A stretch of DNA of 64,000 bases from Euborellia annulipes (lineage: Eukaryota > Arthropoda > Insecta > Dermaptera > Anisolabididae). The first letter of the stretch is position 1; the number at the start of each line of letters is the position of its first letter. The translations under genes were made by a program, and so were the position numbers. Below the pieces are notes generated by a model that did no database searches, was not told the origin of the DNA, and was given only the letters and a program-made list of their open reading frames with translations. Of the stretch, positions 37,276 to 49,050 are shown piece after piece. Location of the stretch: the NCBI GenBank assembly GCA_023213315.1, contig JAKCPI010000901.1:124001-188000 (forward strand), written 5' to 3'.

Positions 37276-38715
37276 ACTAAACGCCCTTTTATACTCTCAT
37301 TTATGATTAGATTTCATTTTTACACGTTTTGCATTTAATGAAAAAACAATTCACGCGTTTAAGCTGAATTTATATCTGCGTGGGTGATTTTGATCCTGAA
37401 TCATGAAAATGTGTCTATGAAAGCTCTGCCGGTAATTTTAATATGTTTATTTATTTATTTATTTGAAATTCCTATCGGGGTCCCCGTTTATTTACCCGAG
37501 ATGTTTAAATGTACGAAGACACACACCTCAAACCCAAAATTTTAATATAAAATATTATGACTATGTCATATTATCAAGTATGTCATCTTAGGCAATAGGC
37601 GTAGCCAGAAATTTTCGATGGGGGGGGGGTTCAGGATGATTTCTCCCCCCCCGACTTATAGGGCAGTATGAGGCGTCTAATGAAATATATGACTAGCCAA
37701 TCCGCCCTCATGGACCCCTTCGGATTGGCTCGGGCCCGCCCTTTCTTAATTAAGTGCCCCAAATTTTCATTCATCTCGTTTCAGGCAATAAAAAATGCAA
37801 CCCTCACATCTTTAAGAATTTTAGATATATCCCTAAAATAGCGGAGTTTCTGTGTTTGTTTCTCTTGATCCGAATTCTATCTCAGATCTCTTTAAAAAAA
37901 AAAAAAAAAAAAAAATTTAATTATATAATAATTTTTATTATTTTTCATTTGAGGGATTTAATCAATTTTAGCAGGCTTTAAATTTTTATAAAGCAAGACA
38001 AAAATTAATTCTTTTCAATGGGAAAATTCTGAATTTTCTTGAATTTTTTGCGTTTCCTTTAATAAAATTATTTTATTATATTTTTTTTTTTAAACTAGAG
38101 AAAATTATTATATTTTTTTACTTTCTCTTACCCTATATATGAAATATATATAGAGAGAAAGTATTGTTTGTATTACAGAGCTTAAATATCTAGTCATGGC
38201 TTGGGCCCAATGGGGGGGGGGGGTTTGAACCCCCAAAACCCCCCCCCCCCCCCCCCCCGTGGCTACGCCTATGTCTTAGACACAATTCCCCTATATCAGC
38301 GTTTTCCAAACTGTGAGGCGTGCCTCCCTAGGGAGGCGCGGACTGGTCTAAGGGGAGGCGCAAATATTGGCCACCAAGATCAATTTTCCAAATGACTGCT
38401 AGTTTTATATTATTATTATTATTTTCGGAGTTTACGGGCATTCTGGGACGGAGTTTTTAATTAAAATAATAAAAAATAGGTGTTAGCTGTGTCTTCTACA
38501 CAGCCGGTGGCTTTTTAACGTGACAACGTCTTTTGCTTGATTTCAAAAAAAATTTTTTTCTCTTACCTATATTGAAATATAAAGAGAGAAAGTATTGTTT
38601 TTATTTTATTTTTTTTACTAGTAGTTTGTTTTCATAAATAAACATGTTCAAACATTTTCATTGAAACAATATATGACAGGTGTGGCCAAACTTTTATCAA
38701 TTAAGGGCGACATAT

Positions 38716-40330
38716 GCTTAAAAAATGAGGTTTTTCGAGAAAAAACCAATTTTGGAGTTAATTACTCTGGATTTTTTTATTTATTCTATTAGAGGTTATC
38801 TTTCTGCACTAAATGACATCTCATTTAGTCTGATCTGATTAGACGTTCGGAATCTACAGGGGTTTAAAATTTCGAAAAACGAAATCCCGCCGAGTGCTCT
38901 CATGCGGTAAAATGACCTCATATCAAAAAAAAAGAAAAAAAAGCCCTGGGGGTATTGAACCACTCTTTCTAAAACTATATTTAGATTTAATATAGCTTTT
39001 ATGGTCAAGTCGCTATGCGTTGCACAATTAGGGCTATTTTTCGATATTTTTTTGCCTAAAAAATGAGGTTTTTCGAGAAAAAAACCAATTTTGGAGTTAA
39101 TTACTCGGGATTTTTTTATTTATTCTATTAGAGGTTATCTTTCTGCACCAAATGGCATCTCATTTAGTCAGATCTGATTAGCCGTTCGGAATCTACAGGG
39201 GTTTAAAATTTCGAAAAACGAAATCCCGCCGAGTGCTCTCATGCGGTAAAATGACCTCATATCAAAAAAAAGAAAAAAACACCCCGGGGTATTGAACCAC
39301 TCTTTCTAAAACTATATTTAGATTTAATATAGCTTTTATGGTCAAGTCGCTATGCGTTGCACAATTAGGGCTATTTTTCGATATTTTTTTGCCTAAAAAA
39401 TGAGGTTTTTCGAGAAAAAAAACCAATTTTGGAGTTAATTACTCGGGATTTTTTTATTTATTCTATTAGAGGTTATCTTTCTGCACTAAATGACATCTCA
39501 TTTAGTCTGATCTGATTAGCCGTTCGGAATCTACAGGGGTTTAAAATTTCGAAAAACGAAATCCCGCCGAGTGCTCTCATGCGGTAAAATGACCTCATAT
39601 CAAAAAAAAGAAAAAAAGCCCTGGGGGTATTGAACCACTCTTTCTAAAACTATATTTAGATTTAATATAGCTTTTATGGTCAAGTCGCTATGCGTTGCAC
39701 AATTAGGGCTATTTTTCGATATTTTTTTGCCTAAAAAATGAGGTTTTTCGAGAAAAAAAAACAATTTTGGAGTTAATTACTCGGGATTTTTTTATTTATT
39801 CTATTAGAGGTTACCTTTCTGCACTAAATGACATCTCATTTAGTCTGATCTGATTAGCCGTTCGGAATCTACAGGGGTTTAAACTTTCGAAAAAAGAAAT
39901 CGCGCCGAGTGCTCTCGCGGTAAAATGACCTCATATCAAAAAAAAGGAATGAAATCCTTGGGGGTATTGAACTCACTCTTTCTAAAACTATATTTAGATT
40001 TAATGTACCTTTTATGAGTCAAGTCGCTATGCGTTGCACAATTAGGGCTATTTTTCGATATTTTTTTGCCTAGGGAAAAATGAGGTTTTTCGGTTTAGAA
40101 AAAAACCGGTAATTTTGGAGTTAATTACTCGGGATTTTTTTTTTTAATTCTATTAGAGGTTCTCTTTCTGCATCTAAATTGACATCTCATTTAGTCTGAT
40201 CTGATTAGCCGTTCGGAAAATCTACAGGGGTTTAAAATTATCGAAAAACGAAATCCCGCCGAGTGCTCTCATGCGGTGTAAACCCTATTTGACCTCATAT
40301 CAAAAAAAAGAAAAAAACCCTGGGGGTATA
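38716..40330 (+). repeat. Satellite-like array, five units of about 338 bp
   Basis: Units start (TAAAAAATGAGGTTTTTCG) at about 38716, 39051, 39391, 39729 and 40068. Each contains TTCTATTAGAGGTTATC, ATCCCGCCGAGTGCTCTC and CAAGTCGCTATGCGTTGCAC. The fifth has many small insertions (AAAAATCTACAGG, CCTATTT), unlike the first four. Confidence 0.9.
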
Positions 40331-40333
40331 TAA

Positions 40334-40955
40334 ACTTATATTTTTTAGTATTAAAAATTTTTGTTTTTGTATTATTTTATTAAATGTGTGGGGGAGGGGG
40401 CGTCATAGGATTAAATATTTTTAAGGGAGGCGTTGTAAAATAAAGTTTGGAAACCACTGGCCTAATATTAATAAAAAAAAAAAAAAATATTTTTATATAA
40501 ATTTATATTTTTTAGTATTAAAAATTTTTGTTTTTGTATTATTTTATTAAATGTGTGGGGGAGGGGGCGTCATAGGATTAAATATTTTTAAGGGAGGCGT
40601 TGTAAAATAAAGTTTGGAAACCACTGGCCTAATATTAATAAAAAAAAAAAAATATTTTTATATAAATTTATATTTTTTAGTATTAAAAATTTTTGTTTTT
40701 GTATTATTTTATTAAATGTGTGGGGGAGGGGGCGTCATAGGATTAAATATTTTTAAGGGAGGCGTTGTAAAATAAAGTTTGGAAACCCTGGCCTAATATT
40801 AATAAATAAAAAAAAATATTTTTATATAAATTTATATTTTTTAGTATTAAAAATTTTTGTTTTTGTATTATTTTATTAAATGTGTGGGGGAGGGGGCGTC
40901 ATAGGATTAAATATTTTTAAGGGAGGCGTTGTGAAATAAAGTTTGGAAACCACTG
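40334..40955 (+). repeat. Array of four units of about 160 bp
   Basis: Each unit runs from TTATATTTTTTAGTATT through TGTGTGGGGGAGGGGGCGTC and GGGAGGCGTTGTAAAATAAA to GTTTGGAAACCACTGGCC plus an A-rich linker; units begin near 40334, 40500, 40662 and 40825. Each is the right end of the host element repeated. Confidence 0.9.
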
Positions 40956-41289
40956 GCCTAAAGTAAGACTCATTCTAGAAAATTATACTATGTGTAAAAC
41001 CCAAAGGCGGATCCAGGGAAGTTTTTCAGGGTTTTAATTTTTTTCTGACTAGACGCAAAGCTCGCCGAAAGCGATAGCATTGTTAATTATTTTATTTATT
41101 AGGATTGGTTAAGGGGTTGAAAAAAATGTTTTTTAAATTTATTTTAGATAAATAGAAAACATTCAAAAAATAGCGTTGATTATTATTTGGATTAGGGGGG
41201 ATGAAGGGTTGATTATTTATTTATTATTTAAGAAAGGCCTTGGAATATTCCAATTCACTTGTTGACATTCTTTTCCAGTTCTAAATATA

Positions 41290-41540
41290 GTTAGATTAGA
41301 GTAATAGATATTTTTTTTTTACTTTTAATAAAAAGGGAATTGTTATTTTCATCAATTTTATTTCTATACAAAAAGAGAAAGACGAATCTCTCGTTCAGTC
41401 GAAGGCGTTGCCTGCTAACAGGCGGCGAGCTCTCTCTCTCTAAGTTGTGTTTTAAGTGAATAAAAGTGAATTATTAATATAGTGCAACTCACCCTGACCT
41501 CACCGCCAGCCGGGTCACCCTCTTGAGTGTCTTATTAAAG
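41290..41540 (+). repeat. Duplicated promoter/first-exon-like unit, copy 1
   Basis: Shares an ordered series of blocks with 45713-45955: TTAGATTAGAGTAA at the left, an AGAGA-rich start region with CAGTCGA, CAACTCACCCTGA, a CGCCA block, and a closing TTTAAAG-like end followed by GTAATTA, which reads as a splice donor. Same orientation, 4.4 kb apart. It could be a duplicated first exon with its promoter, or a solo LTR; no terminal TG...CA could be fixed. Confidence 0.4.
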
Positions 41541-41869
41541 GTAATTATTATGCATTTTATCGTTGAAAAAAAAAAAATAATAATGATAGAAACAAATAAT
41601 TTGACAGCGAAAAACGATTCTTTTGAATATGAAATTAAATATTTTGTATTTCACTAAGGGTAGAGGAAGAATATAAGCTGTTGAAAGGGGGAGGGGTGTG
41701 TAGGTGTCATTGAATTTTTTTTTTTTTTTTTAATCTTTTTTTTAACACCTTTTTTTCTCATTCACACTCACATACACATTCACACAGTCTTTTCGACAAC
41801 TCAGAACATATAAGACTTTATACGATAACCGTTATTAATTAATAATTTACATATTGGGGGTCCAGGCAT

Positions 41870-41953
41870 TTCAATTTAAGCCATTTGGTATTCATTTCGG
41901 ACTGCCAGGGGTCCGAAATCTCCACGTTCGGTACGCTACCAACTACACCAAGC
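41870..41953 (-). mobile_element. tRNA-like SINE head fragment
   Basis: On the minus strand CTTGGTGTAGTTGGTAGCG is a good box A match. It is cut by a family C element beginning at 41954. Confidence 0.4.
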
Positions 41954-42150
41954 ATGGGCGGATACAGGGGAGGGGGGGGGTAAAGGGGGTAATTACTCCC
42001 CTGAGATTTGAAAAAAAAAATACTTTTTTTCGAAAAAAAAAATGTATTTTTAATGTAAAATTTTAAAAATTAATACTTAAAAATTTGATTTGAATTTATA
42101 TTCTGTCAAACAAGTACAGAATGCGCCTTTAAATTACCGAAATTCTTTTC
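41954..42150 (+). mobile_element. hAT-type family C MITE, 3' truncated
   Basis: GGGCGGATACAGGGGAGG, poly-G, GTAATTACTCCCCTGAG, then AAATTTGATTTGAATTTATA and CAAACAAGTACAGAATGCGC. The terminal TCTGGTGTGAC part is missing. Confidence 0.6.
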
Positions 42151-42767
42151 TTAAGTCATTATATTCTTTCTATTTGGCCTATATTTTTGTTAATCAAATT
42201 TCCTTAATATACTTTTACTCAGGGGTGGATTAATGGTTTAAAATTAAAATAAAATAATTTCAAAATAAAATAAAAATTAAAATAATTATTTATAAATGCA
42301 TTCAAATTATTTTGAGAGTAATTTCTCGGTGAAGGCTCGCATTTCCTTAAAGAGGGGGGGAGGTATGAAGGCATTAACCAGGGGGTTAATACCCCATCCC
42401 CTATAATGCACAAAGATATTAATGTTTTTTAATACTTTTACTAAAAAATAAGTGCATTCCGTTTGAGTGAAAATTTATATTCAATATTTAGCAAATAGCA
42501 TAGTGGGGTCGAAACATTTTAATGTCATCCTAAAATTTCTTATTACTGGGGGGGAATTAATTTTTGAGAATTTCGAAACCCTCATAAACAGATAATAATA
42601 ACACTGGATAACTTAGGATCCCATCGAATCCCTTGCGGAATTTTGTAGGGAATTTTTTCATTAGGTAGAAAAGTAACATATGATTAGTCCACTTATAATT
42701 TTACTGGGGTGAGTTGCCGCATCTTTTTGTATATAGAACTAATCTCAATTCGGATTTGAATTTTTAC

Positions 42768-43018
42768 TTTCTCTTACCTATATGTATAAGTTAATATTCA
42801 TATATATAGAGAGAAAGTATTGGATTCATGTCAAAAATTCGATGTCGAGACTTTGATGAATTTACACGTTTTAAGGTCCCCTTCAAAAAATGGTTTTCGC
42901 AACATGTTCTGTCTGTGTGTCTGTTTAGGTTCAATTTAATGCATGAAGAAATTGAGCTAGGAGGTTGAAATTTTATATTTAAATTAGGCACCCCCCCCCC
43001 CAGGACGTGAAAATAAGA
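42768..43018 (+). repeat. Repeat family A, copy 8
   Basis: ACTTTCTCTTACCTATATG...ATATATAGAGAGAAAGTATT, TCAAAAATTCGATGTCGAG, GGTTGAAATTTTATATTTA, ending in a poly-C run and GACGTGAAAATAAG. Confidence 0.7.
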
Positions 43019-43040
43019 TTTGAGAAAAATATATTTCTTT

Positions 43041-43234
43041 AGGAATGAAAGTTAGAAAAAACGAAGCCAGAATTTTTCTTTAAAAATATATTTTAACAGC
43101 TGACGTTTCGGCTTTGGCCATCCTCGGAGCTGTTAGTGGTCATCGAGGATGTCTTTTACCAAGGCCCAAACGTAAGCTGTTAAAATATATTTAAAAAAAA
43201 ATTCTTGCTTCGTTTTTTCTAACTTTCATTCCTG
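43041..43234. mobile_element. Foldback with hammerhead-like core
   Basis: Arms AGGAATGAAAGTTAGAAAAA and CTAACTTTCATTCCT are inverted, then AACGAAGCCAGAATTT / ATTCTTGCTTCGTT, then TATATTTTAACAGCT / AGCTGTTAAAATATA. The same outer arms bound the small foldback at 9131-9222. Confidence 0.8.
43094..43135 (-). ncRNA. Hammerhead-like RNA motif, most regular copy
   Basis: Minus strand: TAACAGCT, CCGAGGAT, GGC-CAAA-GCC, GAAACGTC, AGCTGTTA. The flanking 8-mers pair perfectly and the predicted cleavage triplet is GUC. The first half is CCGAGGA where a hammerhead has CUGANGA (U4 changed to C), which would weaken or abolish activity. Confidence 0.4.
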
Positions 43235-43268
43235 ATACGATTCCACCAGCCATAAAATACCCTTATAC

Positions 43269-43525
43269 CAGCGTTTTCCAAACTGTGAGGCGCGGACTAG
43301 TCTAAGGGGTGGGGCGAATATTGGCCATCGGGACCAATTTTCCAAATGAATGCTAGTTTTAATATAAATAAGAATAAATAAAAAAAAATATTTTTATATA
43401 AATTTATATTTTTTAACATTAAAAATTTTTGTTTTTGTGTTATTTTTTAAAATGGGGGGGGGGAGGCGTCATAAGATTAAATATTTTAAAGGGAGGCGTG
43501 GTAACATAAAGTTTGGAAACCAATG
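43269..43525. mobile_element. Short form of the 38297 hAT-like element
   Basis: Ends CAGCGTTTTCCAAACTGTG and AAGTTTGGAAACCAATG. It has one copy of the right-end unit and no satellite array. Flanks CCTTATAC and CCCTATAT match at 6 of 8. Confidence 0.65.
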
Positions 43526-43650
43526 CCCTATATATTCTGGCAAACAAGTACAGAATGCAAAATTAAATTAACGAAAGAGAAAGTTGTGTGTTGTGCGACC
43601 AGTCACACCAGATTACCCCCTTCGAAAAACTTGTCTGGATCCCCCCTTGT
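43526..43650 (+). mobile_element. Family C MITE, 5' truncated
   Basis: CAAACAAGTACAGAATGC, GAGAAAGTTGTGTGTTGTGC, CAGTCACACCAGATTACCCC and TCTGGATCC. Only the right half remains. Confidence 0.6.
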
Positions 43651-45299
43651 CATCTTGATCTTTTTTAGTTTTTGAAAATTTATTTATTTATTGTTTTGAA
43701 ATTAGTAGCAATTGCTTTAGTTCTTTATTTTGATAAAAGATGTCTCTTATAAAGAGTTTCGCTATCATGTCTAACTTTTTAAATTTTTATGTGAATGGTT
43801 ATTTTGTGGTGGTTGGTGTTGCTTTTAAATATTACTCTCTCTACAATTTTTTTTACCGATATTTCATCAAATGACTTTTTTGAAATTGTTAGGTTAAAAT
43901 ATACAATTTAAATTAAAATCAAAAGACGGACGGGGAACGTCAAAAATACCAAAAACAATTCCTTTATTTATTTCACTAATGGAAACTTCGGTTAAATATT
44001 GTATAAGTTAAAAAAATAATTTAGGTTCTTAATGATTAGAAAATTCATTAAATTAAACAATAATACCTCGCATAATTCGGCTTTTATTAGTTAGATTTTT
44101 CTTTAATCCGGTTCCCATAAATTTTTTTTTTTTTTGCTTGAAAAACGAAAAACTAAACACGTTTGGAAAATTTTGTTTGAGACCTTAGTTAATTCCTCTA
44201 TTAGTTTGGTTTCAACGGTCTATTCGAGATATTGTTGTATATACGAAGTTGAAATTAGAGTTGTATAAAATAAAATTATATTCACAAGCCGGTAAATTTC
44301 TATCGACGGGTCTCTTGATTAAAAATAAATATTTATACAAGGAGGCAGTTATAATTTTATAACAAGAATTATTAGATTAGAAGAAAGAAAAAAAAAAAAA
44401 TTAACTTCACACTATTAAAAGTCAGCGCAACAAAATAAATAAAACCCTAATTATTAGAAAATTTATTTATTTTTTCGATCATTGACCTCTTTTGATATAT
44501 AATCAAAACACTGTTAAATTAATTCTTCTCCCTTGCAAGGTTAAATATAATCGCTACATATTATGTAGGTTCAGGAGGGGGGGATACCCTGGAAAGGTAC
44601 ATGCCCGTTTAGTATTTCAAATAATACCGTAAGGTAAGATAGAAATAAAAAATCTGGTGTGACTGGCCCACAGCACACAATTTTCTCTTAAGGTCTTTAA
44701 TATCCAGGTCTGAAATTTAAAAACAATCTTTTTAGATTAAAATTTTATAATCAATTTCTTTAAATTTGAGTATAAAATTTTCCCGCCTTTACCCTGGCAT
44801 ATATCCACTACGAATAATGGTAATTCTTGTTCTTTAGAGGGGGTGGGAATTTGAAATACGAATATATTTAAAAATTATGCATATTAAGTAGAATTTGTCA
44901 ATTTCTTGGATACATTTGATTACGATATGTTCACTTTTCAAACGTTTCCTAAAAACTAATATCCAGGGCCGTATTTACGAAGAAGAGGCGAACTAGGCAC
45001 GCGCCTTGGGCGGCAAAATTTGTAAAAAAAAAAACTACTTATTTACCTACCTGATTTTTCAAATAGAAAAGTATTTGATGTTGAAAAGGTATAGATAATC
45101 AGAGGTCCACTGGCGTGTTAGGATATTTCTCAGTATTGGCGTGATATATTTACTAAATTTGCGAGTATGTTTATTTGTTGGTGGTTGCAAATAAATAATT
45201 CAAAAACTAACGCTAGAAATTATTTTAATTATTAACGGGATGAAAATATTTTAGAAAGATCAGGGAATGTTTTAACCCTAGCCCGGCTGACGGGGTCCA

Positions 45300-45535
45300 A
45301 TGGAGGGCGGATACAAGGAGGGGGGGTAAATGGGATAATTACCCCCTCCCCGAGATTTGATAAAAATATTTTTTTGTTAAAAAAATTGTATTTTTAATAT
45401 AAAATTTTAAAAACTTAAATATTTGATTTGAATATATATTCTGGTAAACAACTACAGAATGCACCTTTAAATTACCGATAATAAGAAAAAATTGTGCGCT
45501 GTGCTATCAGTCACACCAGATTACCCCCTTTTTTT
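45300..45535 (+). mobile_element. Family C MITE
   Basis: GGGCGGATACAAGGAGGGG, CCCCCTCCCCGAGATTTGA, ACAACTACAGAATGCACC, GTCACACCAGATTACCCCC. The right end is worn. Confidence 0.65.
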
Positions 45536-45712
45536 AACTTATAATTATTAATTTTATAAAATAAAAAGTTTTTATCGAACACATCCGGCTCGTCGGGATC
45601 CGTCGGACCCTTTTTTACAATACCTTTAAAATATTTAAAAAATTCGAATTTTTTCAATCCAACGTTTCAGTCTTAAATTGTCTGTTATTATTTTTTTCTA
45701 CCTTTAAATAAA

Positions 45713-45955
45713 GTTAGATTAGAGTAAGTTTTATCTTTTATAAAATGATAATTTCTTTTTTGATCCTTTTTTTAAAGAGAGCGCAAACACGCATAGACTT
45801 CTCTCTCCCAGTTGAGTGAATGACTAGTTAGCCGTCGGGTCTCTTGCTCTCCCTTCTCTCGTGTTTCTTTCAATTATTTGCCTTGAAATTAATAATTAAT
45901 ACAACTCACCCTGAACACATATCGCCACCCGCCTCGTTGACCATTTATTTAAAGG
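45713..45955 (+). repeat. Duplicated promoter/first-exon-like unit, copy 2
   Basis: Diverged copy of 41290-41540: TTAGATTAGAGTAA, AGAGAGCGCA, CAGTTGA, CAACTCACCCTGA, ATCGCCACCCG and a final AAAG|GTAATTA. The shared order and the conserved donor-like end suggest a functional unit rather than random repeat. Confidence 0.4.
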
Positions 45956-46309
45956 TAATTAATATTCCTTTTAATTTCTTTCGAATAAAAGCTACTTTCT
46001 TATTAAATTTATCTTGAATATTATAATGATTATCAATTAATGGGAGTTCTGAGGGATGCTTGAATTAGCTATTCAAAAACCTTTTAAAATTTTTTATTTC
46101 AAACTTAAGACTTATGTTTTATTTTTATTTTTCTTATTATTTTTTAAATAGTTATAACACCCTCAGCTTCAAATGCTTTTTTAAAATAAAATAGATTCTA
46201 ATTAGGGATCAAAAAAATAAATATTTTTTATAATAAACAAGATAAATTTTAAATAGGAATGGTATCAAAATTTACTTCTTGAGTTAACATAAAAATTTAA
46301 GATGAAAGA

Positions 46310-46555
46310 TTCTCGGGGAGGAGGGGGAATCTGGTGTGACTGGTCGCACAGCACACAATTTTATCTTACTTTCGATAATGCATTCTATACTTGTTTACAA
46401 GAATATATATACAAATCAAATTTTTAAGTATTAATTTTTGAAATTTTATATTAAAAATAAAATTTTATTCTCAAAAAACTATTTTTTTTTCCAAATCTCG
46501 GGGGTATTTACCTCCTTTGCCCCCCCCCCCTTTGTATCCGTCCTTGGCCAGCATT
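46310..46555 (-). mobile_element. Family C MITE, minus strand
   Basis: AATCTGGTGTGACTGGTCGC at the left and poly-C followed by TTTGTATCCGTCCTTG at the right, i.e. the family C order reversed. Confidence 0.65.
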
Positions 46556-47035
46556 TGATGAAGAAAATAAGTTGTTTTTTTTTCGGCCAGTTTATTTAAT
46601 GAAAATAAAAGCGACGTTTCGATCCAAAATTTAGATCATATGGCTCCTTAAATGAAAAAGTGACACAAATTAAAAATGACCAATTTTTAGATTTTGTATA
46701 AATAAGAGTTCTTTTTATGTGTTTATGTGTAGATTTATGTGGGAAAGTGTCATTTCTTTCATTTCTAAGTATCACTCCGAGAATGCGCTAGTATCGTTTT
46801 TCATTATTGGCGATTTTTCTCTTATTTTTGTAGAAATGCATAATTTGTCTAACTAATGTCGAGTAATTGGTCGGATAATTGGTAAAACATTCAGAGTATT
46901 ATTTCTTGATTGGCTCTGTCTTTACACATTCTTTTTTTATTTGCCTGAAGATACATCGAAATGTCGCTTTTGTTTTTCATAAAATGAAGTTAGCCGAAAA
47001 AAAGTTGTGTTTTTGTTATTTTCTTCATAAAAATT
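46556..47035. mobile_element. Foldback with hammerhead-like arms
   Basis: AGAAAATAAGTTGTTTTTTT, TTCGGCCAG and GCGACGTTTCGAT at the left are mirrored by ATCGAAATGTCGC, GTTAGCCGAAAAAAAG and GTTATTTTCTTC at the right. Left arm, minus strand: AAGGAGC, short core remnant, GATC-stem-GATC, GAAACGTC, GCTTTT with flanks pairing. Right arm, plus strand, has CTGAAGAT intact. Confidence 0.7.
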
Positions 47036-47178
47036 TAACAATATTTTGTATGTTTATTTGTTGGCGGGGTAAACGTCCCAATGTCCTCGAGAATCGAACC
47101 CTGAATCTGCTCTGAGGCCATGGGATATTTGGCCACCAACAAATAAACATACTCATAAAATATTGTTAAATATATTCA
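47034..47178. repeat. Hairpin of about 40-base arms
   Basis: TTTAACAATATTTTGTATG and TTTATTTGTTGG are mirrored by CCAACAAATAAACATAC and AAAATATTGTTAAAT. A related single arm occurs at 45160-45200 (GAGTATGTTTATTTGTTGG). Confidence 0.7.
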
Positions 47179-47504
47179 GTCAAGTCCGAATCGAGGAATA
47201 TATATTGAATTTTAAAATCGTATTCAAATGAATAGATAACATCTCTGTGACCTAATATCGTAAGTCATCGAAAGATGTGTGTTGTTTGTTTATTAAAATT
47301 TTACCTTTTTTTTTACCGTAAACTCTGGTTACTGATTGCCATACTTGAAGCCAATCGTCATCACAAGAAGGATGGAGTTAGACGTTTTTCTGCCTAGAAT
47401 GTGATAATGTGACTTTGATGACGATTGAATCTTTAGGCCTCAAGCTATATTTCTGAGGAAGTGTGCATTATATTAATATACAGCCCCGAAGACCTACAAA
47501 GCTC

Positions 47505-47640
47505 TCTTATTATTGAATATTTATAGCAAAATATAAAAGCGTGCATCTCCATTAAATATTTTATTTAATTTCCAATTAAGGATATTAGAAACTTTCACTG
47601 GGAGTTCACGCTTTTATAAAAATATTCAATAAAAATCTTA
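47505..47640. repeat. Inverted repeat
   Basis: TTATTGAATATTTATAG and AAAGCGTG are mirrored by CACGCTTTTATAAAAATATT and CAATAA, enclosing about 55 bases. Confidence 0.55.
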
Positions 47641-47647
47641 TACTGTC

Positions 47648-47905
47648 AAGGGCGGATCCAGAGGTGTTTCTCGGGGGGGGGGGGTAATTTGGTGTGAGTG
47701 GTCGTACAACACACATTTTTTTCTTAATTTCGGTAATTTAAAGGCGCATTCTGTACTTGTTTGCCAGAATATAAATACAAATCAAATTTTTAAGTATTAA
47801 TTTTTGAATTTTTAGATTAAAAATAAATTTTTTTTCAATAAAAAATGTATTTTTTTCAAATCTCAGGGGGGTAATTACCCCCTTTACCCCCCCCCCCCCT
47901 GTATA
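47648..47905 (-). mobile_element. Family C MITE, near full length
   Basis: CAAGGGCGGATCCAGAGG at the left, GTGTGAGTGGTCGTACAAC, GCGCATTCTGTACTTG, and poly-C followed by CTGTATAC at the right. Confidence 0.7.
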
Positions 47906-48447
47906 CTGTATATACAATAGAGGAGTGTACGTCTGTCCGTATGTCGAAATTTTGCAGTCTTGTAAAGGACTTGTGGAGAAATTTTATCAGTATTTTTACT
48001 GGTGTCCTCAAATTCTCAAAATGACAAAAATTCCATAAACTCCAGAATTTGCCCATTGGAAAGCATTGAGTTTTGTCAAGCCCTATGAAAAATAAGAGAA
48101 AGTAAAAAGCCAATTATAATAAAAATGAAATAAATAAAATTAAAATAAAAAATTATAATTAAATCTCTCAAATGAAAAATAATAATAAAAAAAAAAAAAT
48201 AAATAAATAAATAAAAATGTTATTAATTAAATTACAATTTTTTTGATTGGGATTGGAGTTCGGATTGAATTAAGACAGACAGACTGACGGACACTCCGCG
48301 ATTATATCTATAAAGAATTTTTAATATAAAATAATAAAGGGTATTTTTTAATAAGCTATAGATCTATATGTATTTTTATTGCCTGAAACGAGTTGACTGA
48401 AAAATTGACTAAGGTGAGCGTACGCCGCAGGCGGGCGGAGCGGCTAG
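47906..48447 (+). mobile_element. Helitron-like non-autonomous element, 3' end defined
   Basis: Ends GTACGCCGCAGGCGGGCGGA, a CGCC-GCA-GGCG hairpin, followed by GCGGCTAG and T: the hairpin-plus-CTAG-before-T terminus of Helitrons. Upstream it has GTCTGTCCGTATGTC and CATTGGAAAGCATTG, shared with 51584-51800. The 5' end is uncertain. Confidence 0.5.
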
Positions 48448-48789
48448 TTTTAGATAAAAAGTTTATTTAAAAATTTTTTTTATCTCTCCCTGATATATCT
48501 CATTTTAATGAGAACTTTGGGATTATTTATTTCCAAAACCATTTATTTCATAAGAAACGTCTTTGTTAAGGTTTTGATTTTTTTTTTCTCCATTTGACGA
48601 TCGGAACCCACGCATCGTAACTTCTGGCCCTCGGCGTTTGAGATCTAAAAATGAGGAAAATTAAGTGATTGTTATAAAACGTCCTTTCAATATAAACATA
48701 ATTATATATAATTAGAGTCTATTTCAAAATTAGAAAAGAATTTTTGAATGAGTATAGGATAAGAAATATTTGTTTCTGTCCGGGGGAAT

Positions 48790-49050
48790 ATTCCCTTGTT
48801 GCGTGTATGTACAATTTTATATACTTGTGTGTGTGTCTGTGTAAAATTTTCTCCCAAAGAGATTCTGATTCAGAAGCGACCGAAGATTAATTGGCGCGTC
48901 CCGCGGACCACCAGCCCCGTTTTTTGGTTTTTTGACAAGAGCAGTCACCATGTAATTTGCCGGCCCGACAAAATACAGGGTGTCCCTTAATCAGGTCCCA
49001 GGTCGTTAAGGACAAAGGGACCCGCCGCTCTTTCAAGCCTCTTTTTATAC
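48790..49050. other. GC-rich unassigned block
   Basis: Contains GATTAATTGGCGCGTCCCGC and CAGGGTGTCCCTTAATCAGG. It is compositionally distinct and shares nothing with the repeat families I tracked. It might be a promoter or an unrecognised exon, but no start, splice pair or product could be supported. Confidence 0.3.

Larger units (their letters stand above)
38297..40955. mobile_element. hAT-like element of 2.7 kb carrying two tandem arrays
   Basis: Left end CAGCGTTTTCCAAACTGTG and right end GTTTGGAAACCACTG are inverted (CAGTGGTTTCCAAAC), a hAT-type terminus. G-rich GGGAGGCG blocks lie inside both ends. A 257-bp version with the same ends occurs at 43269-43525. The interior is two tandem arrays, 38716-40330 and 40334-40955. 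Flanking 8-mers (CCCTATAT, GCCTAAAG) match poorly. No transposase frame. Confidence 0.65.

Noticed and set aside
38716..40330. CRISPR array
   Set aside because: Units of about 338 bp without regular spacers, in eukaryotic DNA; it is a satellite-like tandem array.
41290..45955. LTR retrotransposon with the two repeats as its LTRs
   Set aside because: No TG...CA ends, primer-binding site, polypurine tract or gag/pol remnants between the copies; the interval is MITEs and simple repeats.
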